From: Oscillospiraceae bacterium
GTDB lineage: Bacteria > Bacillota > Clostridia > Oscillospirales > Ruminococcaceae
DNA: 50,347 nucleotides
Assembly: GCA_004557855.1 (NCBI GenBank)
Contig: SFFJ01000015.1
Coordinates: 1-50,347 of the forward strand
Direction of reading: 5' to 3'
A model generated the notes under the pieces. That model saw only the letters and a list, made by a program, of their open reading frames with translations. It was not told the DNA's origin and made no database searches. The translations under genes were made by a program, and so were the position numbers. The first letter of the stretch is position 1. Each line of letters starts with the position of its first letter. Shown one piece after another: positions 16,418 through 23,197 of the stretch.

Positions 16418-16483
16418 TTACTTATCGTAAAACCTGCGCACAGCATCGGGGAGATAAAAAAAGAAGCCAACCCGCTGCTTCAT
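16418..16483 (-). CDS. Possible 21-residue peptide at the end of RNA unit 3
   Basis: An ATG at 16483 is preceded by GGAG at a nine-base spacing. It opens a frame of 21 codons rich in aromatic and basic residues (starts MKQRVGFFFYLPD, ends FYDK). The frame crosses the GAAGC/GCTTC hairpin and T7 run of unit 3, so full translation needs read-through of that terminator. Expression is unproven; a real peptide and a chance frame are both possible. Confidence 0.3.
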   Translation of the reverse strand: MKQRVGFFFYLPDAVRRFYDK

Positions 16484-16531
16484 CGAGACGGGCTCCAATT
16501 GCCCGGACGGAACCCAGCGGTTGACCTCTGT
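16455..16531 (-). ncRNA. Putative small RNA unit 3
   Basis: Downstream of promoter cassette 3, the ~77-nt predicted transcript can pair CAACCGCT near its 5' end with AGCGGGTTG, and CGGGC with GCCCG. It ends with GAAGC-N9-GCTTC followed by T7, a short terminator. The two 3' structures share sequence and may compete, as in an attenuator. No known RNA family is recognised. Confidence 0.5.
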
Positions 16532-16537
16532 ACTGCC

Positions 16538-16582
16538 AATATAGCACAGGATACCGGCGTTGTCAATACCCATTCTATGGTA
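16538..16582 (-). promoter_or_regulatory. Promoter cassette 3
   Basis: Imperfect dyad TACCATAGAATGGGTA (16567-16582) abuts TTGACA (16561-16566), then a 17-bp spacer and TATATT (16538-16543). The dyad plus -35 block is identical to cassettes 1 and 2. Confidence 0.8.
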
Positions 16583-16584
16583 GT

Positions 16585-16634
16585 CCAAATAAAAATGGTG
16601 GGGCGGTCCGTCGAATCGGACGCACTCCTCACCA
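16585..16634 (-). ncRNA. Putative small RNA unit 2
   Basis: A ~50-nt predicted transcript. GTCCG pairs with CGGAC, and an outer GGTGG pairs with CCACC, followed by ATTTTTATTT, a terminator-like end. It has no convincing open frame and shares no sequence with units 1 and 3 beyond the promoter cassette. Confidence 0.5.
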
Positions 16635-16639
16635 CCGAC

Positions 16640-16684
16640 ATGATACCACAATTCGATACCGCTGTCAATACCCATTCTATGGTA
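16640..16684 (-). promoter_or_regulatory. Promoter cassette 2
   Basis: Same 16-bp dyad (16669-16684) and TTGACA (16663-16668), 17-bp spacer, TATCAT (16640-16645). Confidence 0.8.
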
Positions 16685-16730
16685 AACCCAACAGCTTTTA
16701 CGGTACGCTGCATTTGGTTGACAACAGAAC

Positions 16731-16820
16731 CAAAAAAGCTGTTCGCTCCCAAAGGCATCAGACCCTCGGCTCTTTCGAACCGATTACTGCCTCTGAAATG
16801 GGGAGCAACAGCTTTTCTGC
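16731..16820 (-). ncRNA. Putative small RNA unit 1, long hairpin
   Basis: The predicted ~90-nt transcript folds on itself. AAAAGCTGTTGCTCCC pairs with the 3' arm GGGAGCGAACAGCTTTT (single bulge), AGGCA with TGCCT inside, and an apical CGGTTC-GAAA-GAGCCG carries a GNRA tetraloop. The 3' arm ends in T6, so the main stem also acts as terminator. Size and shape do not match 6S RNA or other families I know. Confidence 0.6.
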
Positions 16821-16824
16821 TAAT

Positions 16825-16869
16825 AATCTACCACAATCTGATACCGCTGTCAATACCCATTCTATGGTA
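16825..16869 (-). promoter_or_regulatory. Promoter cassette 1
   Basis: Same 16-bp dyad (16854-16869) and TTGACA (16848-16853), 17-bp spacer, TAGATT (16825-16830), the weakest -10 of the three. Confidence 0.75.
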
Positions 16870-16900
16870 AACATGAAAAGCCTGCGCTCCCCAAGGTCCG

Positions 16901-16938
16901 CCAAATAAAAAAAGACGCCGACAGGCGTCTTTTTTATT
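16901..16938. terminator. Bidirectional terminator after tRNA-Ala
   Basis: AAAAAAAGACGCC-GACA-GGCGTCTTTTTTT, with flanking CCAAAT/ATTTGG extending the stem to the CCA end of the tRNA. It separates the tRNA transcript from the small-RNA cluster. Confidence 0.85.
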
Positions 16939-17014
16939 TGGTGGACCCGAAGGGATTCGAACCCTCGGCCTCCGCGATGCGAACGCGGCGCTCTCCCAAC
17001 TGAGCCACGGGCCC
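16939..17014 (-). tRNA. tRNA-Ala(CGC)
   Basis: A 76-nt minus-strand cloverleaf: acceptor GGGCCCG/CGGGTCC (one G-T), D-loop with GCTCAGTTGGGAGAGC, anticodon stem CCGCG/CGCGG around TTCGCAT (anticodon CGC, reads GCG), and T-arm with GGTTCGAAT. Discriminator A and CCA are encoded. The CGC anticodon suits a GC-rich genome. Confidence 0.96.
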
Positions 17015-17046
17015 ATCTCTGTGCAGACCTCAAATTCCGCTCACCT

Positions 17047-17075
17047 ATAATAGCACGATTGCCGAGCGGTGTCAA
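17047..17075 (-). promoter_or_regulatory. Promoter of tRNA-Ala
   Basis: Minus-strand TTGACA (17070-17075), 17-bp spacer, TATTAT (17047-17052), 33 bp before the mature tRNA 5' end. The remaining upstream DNA to 17207 holds a GCGCCG-TA-CGGCGC palindrome (17161-17174) and the ribosome-binding site of the next gene. Confidence 0.85.
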
Positions 17076-17207
17076 GCAAAAACCGCCGCCGGAACTGCCC
17101 CGCCGGGAACTATTTTTACGGGGCAACATAAACTGGTAGCGGGGGAGCAGCGGGCGATCTGCGCCGTACGGCGCCCCCAAATGAGAACCAAGGAGGGAAT
17201 AAGACCC

Positions 17208-18062
17208 ATGGCTGCTTTTTACAATACCGCAACCCTTTCCTACCGTGATACCTCCACCAATTCCAATACCGTGGAGGGGCAGCTGGTGCAGGTGCTGGCT
17301 GCCGAAAAGACCGCCGTGCTGCCCACCTACGGCAGCAGCAATACCGTCACCTATATCGTCAGCATCCGCAATAGCGGCGCAGCCGCCTATACCGGGCTCA
17401 CCGTCACCGATGACCTGGGCGGGTACGCCTTTGCCGGGGAGACCCGGGTGCCCCTCACCTATGTGGAGGGCTCACTCAAGTATTACAGCAACGGCACGCT
17501 GCAGCCCGCCCCGGCGGTCACCGCAGGCGCCCCGCTGGTAATCGGCGGGATCACCGTTCCGGCGGGCGGCAATGCCCTGCTGATCTACGAGGCCGAGCCC
17601 AACGGCTACGCCCCGCCTGCCGCAGGCGGCACCATCACCAATACCGCCTCCATCACCGGCAACGGCCTGACCACCCCGTTGACGGCACAGGCGACGGTCG
17701 CAGCAGGGGAAACGCTGCGGCTTTCCATCAGTAAATGCATGAGCCCCACCAGCGTGGTGGAAAACGGAACGGTCACCTATACCTTCTACCTGCAAAACAG
17801 CGGCAATACCGCCACGGCCGCCACCGATTTCGTAACGGTCAGCGATACCTTCGATCCCGTCCTGAACGGGTTGACGGTCACGCTGGACGGCACACCGCTG
17901 GCCCCCGGCACCGGCTACACCTATAATGCCGCCACCGGCGAATTTGCGACCGCCAGCGGGGTGATCACCGTCCCGGCGGCCACTGCGGTGCAGGATGCCG
18001 AAACCGGGCTGTGGCGCATCACCCCCGGCGTGACCAAGCTGGTCATCACCGGCACGGTATAA
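17208..18062 (+). CDS. DUF11-type repeat protein without signal peptide
   Basis: A 284-residue protein made of two beta-sandwich repeats of the DUF11/TIGR01451 type. Each has the pattern N-x-VTY-x-(I/F)-x-(V/L)-x-NSG followed by VTD or VSD (NTVTYIVSIRNSG at ~45-57, GTVTYTFYLQNSG at ~190-202). Such modules usually form stalks of cell-wall proteins, yet this one starts MAAFYNTATLSYRD with no signal peptide, transmembrane segment or sorting motif. The ATG at 17208 follows AAGGAGGG by ten bases; the in-frame start at 17181 lies before that site and was rejected. It stands alone between tRNA-Ala and a cloverleaf repeat. Similar leaderless proteins may be structural or phage-derived; function unknown. 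Confidence 0.75.
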   Translation: MAAFYNTATLSYRDTSTNSNTVEGQLVQVLAAEKTAVLPTYGSSNTVTYIVSIRNSGAAAYTGLTVTDDLGGYAFAGETRVPLTYVEGSLKYYSNGTLQPAPAVTAGAPLVIGGITVPAGGNALLIYEAEPNGYAPPAAGGTITNTASITGNGLTTPLTAQATVAAGETLRLSISKCMSPTSVVENGTVTYTFYLQNSGNTATAATDFVTVSDTFDPVLNGLTVTLDGTPLAPGTGYTYNAATGEFATASGVITVPAATAVQDAETGLWRITPGVTKLVITGTV

Positions 18063-18081
18063 GCCCCCTGCAGGGTGCGGG

Positions 18082-18164
18082 GCGGCGGAGCCGCGGCGGG
18101 CGCAGCCCGCCACGCAGGCGCAGCCTGCGTCTTTCGCCCTGCGGGCGAAAGGCGGCTCCGCCGC
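18082..18164. repeat. Cloverleaf repeat copy 7
   Basis: Outer stem GCGGCGGAGCCGC/GCGGCTCCGCCGC (13 bp, perfect) encloses GGCGGGC with loop GCA, GCAGGC with loop GCA, and CTTTCGCCC with loop TGC. It lies between convergent genes. Confidence 0.92.
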
Positions 18165-18198
18165 TGCCTGCCCCCCGCAGGCGCCCGGAAAGGACAGG

Positions 18199-20745
18199 CT
18201 ACAGGCTCTCCAGTATCTCCCGGATGGCCCGTTCCACCTGCTCCACTTCCTCCCGGAACTGCCGGGCCGGTACCCGTATCGCCCCGTGCCCCAGTATGAT
18301 GATCTGCTCCAGCCCGTCGGAGGTCGCTACCCGTACCCGGTGCTCCTTCGCCAGCGTGTGGGTCACCTTTTCAATATACATATCCGCCGTTTCGGCCTCC
18401 TTGGTGTACACCACGTGGATGCCATGGTGCCGTTCAATGTTGCCGGGATTGCCCTTCACCTTGTAGGCGTCAAATACAAGGATCAGCTCGCAGCGGCGGT
18501 AGCCCTGGTAGTTGCACAGAATTTGAATAAGCCGGTGGCGGGCGGCGTCCAGATCGGTCCGGGCCAGCTCCGCCAGCTCCTCCCACGCAAAGATGATATT
18601 ATAGCCGTCCACCAGCAGGTATTCGGGGCCTTCGGGCAGCGGTACGGCCTTCGGCGGCTTGATGCGCTCGCTCCCGGCGGATCTCGGGGTATGCATCGCT
18701 TCGCCGTTTTTTCGCTTGATGGGCCCGTAGGTCATCTCGAAGATCCGCATCAGCTCCTTATCCTGCAAAAGGGAGCCCCGGTAGGCCTCGCTGCGCTGCC
18801 GGGTCACGATCGGCTCATCCGGCGCATCGGCGGGCTTCAGCACATCCGTCACGATATGCGCCATCCCCGGCACCTCATCCCACCGGACGGTATGCCCGGC
18901 GCCGTGGCTGCAAAAGACCGAATCGGCGGTATTTTCCGTATCGGCGTCACAGTTGTAGCCGCAGGCGGCTATTACCGCTTCGGGGTGCCGGCAGGGCGCA
19001 TAGCCGTCCGGCTCCCAGGTTAAATGCCCCCGCCCATGGGTATAGCGCACCACCTCGGCGGGGTAGTCCCGCAGCATGGAAAGCGCCGCCGTGCCCCGCA
19101 GGGTGGCGGCCTCCGGCAGCAGCTCCGGCGGCTCGGTCTCGGCCTCCCGCTGCTGCAAATCGTTGAGTGCCCGCCCCAGCTGCTCGGCCGGCACCGTCAG
19201 GGTAAAGCGGCATTGCGGCTCCAGCAGGATGCTCTTTGCCATCCGCAGCCCCTGCCGCACCGCCCGGTAGGTCGCCTCCCGGAAGTCCCCGCCCTCGGTG
19301 TGCTTGGGGTGGGCGCGCCCGGCGATCAGCGTAATTTTCATATCGGTGATGGGGGCGCCGGTCAGCACCCCCTTATGGGTCTTTTCGGCCAAATGGGTCA
19401 GGATCAGACTTTGCCAGTTCAGGTCCAGCCGGTCGGTGGGGCAGCCGCAGGCAAATTGCAGCCCGCTGCCCGGCGGCAGCGGCTCCATCAGCAGGTGCAC
19501 CTCGGCATAGTGGCGCAGCGGCTCGTAGTGGCCTATGCCCTCCACCGGGGCGGCGATGGTCTCCTTATAAAGGATGCTCCCCTCCTCAAAGCCGATGGCC
19601 AGCCCGAAGCGTTCCATGGCCACGCTCTGCAAAATCTCCCGCTGGATCTCTCCCATCAGCCGCACCCGGATCTCCCGCTTCTGCTCCTCCCATTCGGGGC
19701 GAAGCTGCGGGTCCTCCTGCGCCAGCTGCCGCAGCTGTGCCAGTGCGGTGCGGGGGTCGGCGCCCTCCGGCAGCACCACCCGGCAGCTGATGACCGGCTC
19801 CAATAGCGGCGGGGCCTCCTCACGGGCGGCGCCCAGTCCCTCTCCGGCACGGGTTTGGGTCAGCCCCGTCACGGCGGCCACCGTCCCTGCGGGGATCTCC
19901 TCCGCCGTTTGGTATTTGGCGCCGTTATACAGCCGTATCTGGGTGATCTTCTCCCCGTTCGGCAGCGCCATCCTTACCCGCAGCGTTCCGCCCGTCACCT
20001 TCAGGTGGGTCAGGCGGTTGCCCTGCGGGTCGGTGGATATTTTATACACCCGTGCCGCAAAGTCCGGCAGATAGGCCGGGGGCAGGGTCAGCCGGTCCAG
20101 CCCCTCCAGCAGCCCGGTGATGCCCTCCTGCCGCAGCGCCGCCCCCCAAAAGCAGGGGAACCATTCCCGGCGGGCTACAGCTGCCGCAAGGCACTCCGCA
20201 GTCAGCGTCCCGCCCTCCAGATACTCCTGCATCAGCCCCTCGTTACACAGCGCCAGCGTTTCCTCCTCGGCATCTGCGGGCAGGCAGGCAGGGGAGAGCT
20301 TCTGCTGCAGATTTTCCAGAATCCCGTCCCGGTCGGCTCCCGGCCGGTCCATTTTATTGATGAAAATAAAAACCGGCAGCCGGTAGCGCTCCAGCAGCCG
20401 CCACAGCGTTTCGGTGTGCGCCTGCACCCCGTCCGTCCCGCTGATGATAAGCAGCGCATAATCCAGCACCGAAAGGGTACGCTCCATCTCCGCCCCGAAG
20501 TCCGCATGACCGGGGGTATCCAGCAGCGTCAGCTCGGTATGGGGCAGCGTCAGCCGTGCCTCCTTGGCAAATATGGTAATGCCCCGGCTGCGCTCCAGCG
20601 CATGGGTGTCCAAAAAGGCGTCCCCGTGGTCCACCCGGCCGGCCTGCCGCAGCGCCCCGGCGCCCACCAGCATCGCCTCGGTCAGGGTGGTCTTGCCGCT
20701 GTCCACATGGGCCACCAGCCCCAGCGTGATATTCTTTTTTTCCAC
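18199..20745 (-). CDS. TetM-like translational GTPase fused to Rae1/YacP-type NYN nuclease
   Basis: An 848-residue two-part protein. Residues 1-~650 follow the EF-G/TetM layout: G1 AHVDSGKTT (12-20), G3 DTPGH (~75-79), G4 NKMD (~129-132), then domain II and EF-G-like domains III-V. Such GTPases bind the ribosomal A-site region. Residues ~707-848 are a NYN (PIN-like) domain of the YacP/Rae1 type, with LLVDGYNII, LVFDAYK, AETADMYIE and VATSDGLEQ carrying the acidic residues. B. subtilis Rae1 cleaves mRNA in the ribosomal A site, so the fusion suggests a GTP-driven factor that delivers an mRNA nuclease to (stalled) ribosomes. That role is inference, and tetracycline resistance is not implied. 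Start is GTG after AAAGGGGG. A TetR gene lies just upstream on the same strand. Confidence 0.88.
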   Translation of the reverse strand: MEKKNITLGLVAHVDSGKTTLTEAMLVGAGALRQAGRVDHGDAFLDTHALERSRGITIFAKEARLTLPHTELTLLDTPGHADFGAEMERTLSVLDYALLIISGTDGVQAHTETLWRLLERYRLPVFIFINKMDRPGADRDGILENLQQKLSPACLPADAEEETLALCNEGLMQEYLEGGTLTAECLAAAVARREWFPCFWGAALRQEGITGLLEGLDRLTLPPAYLPDFAARVYKISTDPQGNRLTHLKVTGGTLRVRMALPNGEKITQIRLYNGAKYQTAEEIPAGTVAAVTGLTQTRAGEGLGAAREEAPPLLEPVISCRVVLPEGADPRTALAQLRQLAQEDPQLRPEWEEQKREIRVRLMGEIQREILQSVAMERFGLAIGFEEGSILYKETIAAPVEGIGHYEPLRHYAEVHLLMEPLPPGSGLQFACGCPTDRLDLNWQSLILTHLAEKTHKGVLTGAPITDMKITLIAGRAHPKHTEGGDFREATYRAVRQGLRMAKSILLEPQCRFTLTVPAEQLGRALNDLQQREAETEPPELLPEAATLRGTAALSMLRDYPAEVVRYTHGRGHLTWEPDGYAPCRHPEAVIAACGYNCDADTENTADSVFCSHGAGHTVRWDEVPGMAHIVTDVLKPADAPDEPIVTRQRSEAYRGSLLQDKELMRIFEMTYGPIKRKNGEAMHTPRSAGSERIKPPKAVPLPEGPEYLLVDGYNIIFAWEELAELARTDLDAARHRLIQILCNYQGYRRCELILVFDAYKVKGNPGNIERHHGIHVVYTKEAETADMYIEKVTHTLAKEHRVRVATSDGLEQIIILGHGAIRVPARQFREEVEQVERAIREILESL

Positions 20746-20770
20746 GGCAAGTCCCCCTTTCCCGCTGCCG

Positions 20771-21331
20771 TCAGCGGTCTATTTCCCGCAGATACCGGAT
20801 GCCATCGCTGATGAACTTCTCCCGGTCAAAGGCCGGGTTGCCGATGGCCTCCTGCACGATGATGCCATCGCACAAAAGCAGCAAAAGCCAGGTGAAAAAG
20901 TCCGCCGGCAGGTCGCTGCGCTCCGCTATTTTCTGCCGGATGAGCCCCTGGAAATTACCGTACAGCCCGGAAAGCTCCCGCTGCATGGCGGCGTTTCCCA
21001 GCTGCGCCTCGGCCAGAAGCTGAATCCGCAGCCCGGCGGAAGCGATGTCCCGGTCGGCCACATACCGCACCAACCGCTCCAAGGAGGTATCCTTTTCCTT
21101 ATTCTCGGTCCAGCGGATGAGATCCTCCCACTGCTCCCGCAAAAAGTCCTCGGTCAGCTCCATAAAGATCTCGTTTTTGGTTTTATAATGGTAGTACAGC
21201 GTCCCCTTGGAGATCCCCGCCGCCGCAGCGATATCCGCCAGCGAAAGCTCCGCCAGCGGGTGGGTTTTCAAGAGCTCGGCCGTTGCCAGTAAAATCTTCT
21301 CTTTGATATTATCCTTTCTCGGTGCTGCCAT
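20771..21331 (-). CDS. TetR/AcrR-family transcriptional regulator
   Basis: A 186-residue repressor-type protein. The helix-turn-helix LSLADIAAAAGISKGTLYYH spans ~31-50, followed by a helical ligand-binding domain. The ATG at 21331 was preferred over one nine codons upstream because AAAGGAG lies just before it. It is divergent from the flavoprotein operon at 21487, and a perfect 18-bp palindrome sits in the operon promoter, so it most likely represses that operon and possibly itself. The TetM-like gene follows 25 bp downstream and may be cotranscribed. Inducer unknown; glycerol-phosphate, fatty-acid or redox metabolites are plausible from context. Confidence 0.9.
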   Translation of the reverse strand: MAAPRKDNIKEKILLATAELLKTHPLAELSLADIAAAAGISKGTLYYHYKTKNEIFMELTEDFLREQWEDLIRWTENKEKDTSLERLVRYVADRDIASAGLRIQLLAEAQLGNAAMQRELSGLYGNFQGLIRQKIAERSDLPADFFTWLLLLLCDGIIVQEAIGNPAFDREKFISDGIRYLREIDR

Positions 21332-21359
21332 GATGGGCTCCTTTCTCGTTTCTGACAAA

Positions 21360-21388
21360 ATGATACCATGAAATGCCCCGTCTGTCCA
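21360..21388 (-). promoter_or_regulatory. Promoter of the TetR gene
   Basis: Minus-strand TGGACA (21383-21388), 17-bp spacer, TATCAT (21360-21365). Confidence 0.75.
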
Positions 21389-21409
21389 TCTAAAATGCGC
21401 TGCGGGATA

Positions 21410-21438
21410 TTGACATTTCCCGATCCCGGGGGTATCAT
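21410..21438 (+). promoter_or_regulatory. Promoter of the flavoprotein operon
   Basis: TTGACA (21410-21415), 17-bp spacer, TATCAT (21433-21438), directly followed by the palindromic operator. Confidence 0.88.
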
Positions 21439-21447
21439 TAGGTTAGA

Positions 21448-21465
21448 GTCGGCCACTTGGCCGAC
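21448..21465 (+). promoter_or_regulatory. Palindromic operator, probable TetR site
   Basis: GTCGGCCACTTGGCCGAC is a perfect 8-2-8 inverted repeat starting 10 bp after the -10 element, exactly where a repressor would block initiation. The adjacent divergent TetR gene is the obvious candidate regulator. Confidence 0.75.
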
Positions 21466-21486
21466 AATGACGGGAGGTGCCGCAAA

Positions 21487-23184
21487 ATGAACATCACAAA
21501 GCTGAACCGGCGGCTGGAAAAACACTTCGGCGGGGCGGTCTCGGCACAGCTTGACGAGGACCGCATCCTGCTGTCCGGTCATCTGGCCACATGGGCGGAG
21601 GTTATCGAGGCCTGCTCCATGGCGGCCACCAAGTACAGCCGCATCCACGTGGTCAATGATATCCGCTGCGATGAGGTAGGGGAGCAGCCCATGCGCTGTC
21701 CCTCTCTGCGGGATAGCGCCCTGGAGGGGCAGCACCCCGATGTCCTCATCATCGGCGGGGGCATTTCCGGGGCGTCCATCGCGCGGGAGCTTTCCAAGTG
21801 GAATCTGGATATCCTGCTGGTGGAAAAGGAGGCCGACCTTGCATTGCAGGCCAGCGGCCGCAATGACGGCGAGGTGCATCCCGGCATCGACCTTTCCACG
21901 GGGTCGCTCAAGCATCACTACATCCGCCGGGGCAATGAACATATGGAAACGGTCTGCCGGGAGCTGGGCGTGCCGTTTCACCGGGTGGGGCAGTATGTCT
22001 GCTTCGAAAAAGCCTCCCTCAAGCCGATGATCGCCATGTACTGCCGCATCCGCAAAAACCGGGACGGCATCAGCGATACCGAGCTGATCTCCGGGGAGGA
22101 GCTTTCCCGCCGGGAGCCCAACCTGCACTTTGCCTTTGCCATCTCCAATCCGTCCTCCGGCTGCGTCTGCCCCTACGGGCTCACCATCGCCTATGCCGAA
22201 AATGCCGTGCAGAACGGCGCCCGGGTCTCCCTCAATACCGCGGTGCTGGGCATGGAGCTGAAGGACGGCAATATTTACAGCGTCACCACCAACCGCGGCA
22301 CCCTCTATCCGGCGCTGGTCATCAATGCGGCCGGTGTATTCGCCGAGGATATCGCCGCCATGGCAGACGACCGCTTTTTCTCCATCCATCCCCGCCGCGG
22401 CACCAATTCCATTCTGGATAAAAAGGCCGGGGCTTATATGCACGCCATCGCCTCCATCAAGGAGGTGACCCGCAACACCATGCACTCCAAGGGCGGCGGC
22501 ATCCTCCACACCGTGGATGATAACCTTCTGGTCGGCCCCGACGCCGTGGAAACATGGGAAAAGGAGAATACCGAGACCCATCGGGAAAGCATCGATACCG
22601 TTTTCCGCAAGCAGACCCGCACCATGCAAAAGCTCTCCCGGGGGGATATCATCACCTACTTTACCGGGGTGCGCGCCCCCACCTTCGAGGAGGACTTCAT
22701 CATCGAAATGGGGCGGAAAACCGGGAATATCCTGCATTGTGCCGGCATCCAGTCGCCGGGGCTTACCACCGCCCCGGTCGTTGCGCTGGATATCGAAAAA
22801 ATGGCGGTGGAGTACCTCTCCCGCAGCAGGCAGGTCACCCCGAACGAGCAATATGACCCCATCCGTCCCGCCCCGCCCGTCCTGCGGGAAATGAGCGATG
22901 AAGAGCGTGCGGCATTCATCCGGCAGAACCCCGATTACGGCGTGATCGTCTGCCGCTGTGAGGAGATCAGCCGCGGGGAGATTCTGGATGCCCTGCGTTC
23001 TCCCATTTGCGTCCCCACCGTGGACGGCGTAAAGAAACGGGTTCGTCCCGGCATGGGGCGCTGCCAGGGCGGGTTCTGCTCGCCGCTGGTCACACAAATG
23101 ATCGCCGAATTCCTGGGGGTGCCGCCGGAGGAGGTCCGAAAGTCCTCCGAGGAAGCGGTCATCACCTACGGCAAAACCAAGTAA
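21487..23184 (+). CDS. GlpA-like FAD-dependent oxidoreductase with BFD-type Fe-S domain
   Basis: A 565-residue flavoprotein, first gene of a four-gene operon. Residues ~1-60 resemble a BON-like fold (FGGAVSAQLDEDRILLSGHL). The DAO-type FAD domain starts at the Rossmann motif DVLIIGGGISGASIARELS (~85-103) and continues with ASGRNDGEVHPG. The C-terminal ~100 residues carry VCRCEEISRGEI and GMGRCQGGFC, four cysteines of a BFD-like [2Fe-2S] domain, as in anaerobic glycerol-3-phosphate dehydrogenase GlpA. It may oxidise glycerol-3-phosphate or another 2-hydroxy acid and pass electrons to the next gene product. GGGAGG lies before the ATG at 21487. The BON-like N-terminus is unusual for GlpA. Substrate is inference. 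Confidence 0.85.
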   Translation: MNITKLNRRLEKHFGGAVSAQLDEDRILLSGHLATWAEVIEACSMAATKYSRIHVVNDIRCDEVGEQPMRCPSLRDSALEGQHPDVLIIGGGISGASIARELSKWNLDILLVEKEADLALQASGRNDGEVHPGIDLSTGSLKHHYIRRGNEHMETVCRELGVPFHRVGQYVCFEKASLKPMIAMYCRIRKNRDGISDTELISGEELSRREPNLHFAFAISNPSSGCVCPYGLTIAYAENAVQNGARVSLNTAVLGMELKDGNIYSVTTNRGTLYPALVINAAGVFAEDIAAMADDRFFSIHPRRGTNSILDKKAGAYMHAIASIKEVTRNTMHSKGGGILHTVDDNLLVGPDAVETWEKENTETHRESIDTVFRKQTRTMQKLSRGDIITYFTGVRAPTFEEDFIIEMGRKTGNILHCAGIQSPGLTTAPVVALDIEKMAVEYLSRSRQVTPNEQYDPIRPAPPVLREMSDEERAAFIRQNPDYGVIVCRCEEISRGEILDALRSPICVPTVDGVKKRVRPGMGRCQGGFCSPLVTQMIAEFLGVPPEEVRKSSEEAVITYGKTK

Positions 23185-23197
23185 GGGAGGGGAGACT

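Noticed and set aside
16731..16820. 6S RNA
   Set aside because: The long hairpin is about half the expected size and lacks the large central open bubble.
16499..16870. 123-residue plus-strand frame over the small-RNA cluster
   Set aside because: It reads the three promoter cassettes backwards, giving NTHSMV repeats; no ribosome-binding site and no family features.
18199..20745. Tetracycline resistance gene tet(M)
   Set aside because: The protein is longer than TetM by a fused nuclease domain, has host-like codon use and no mobile context; resistance is not supported.
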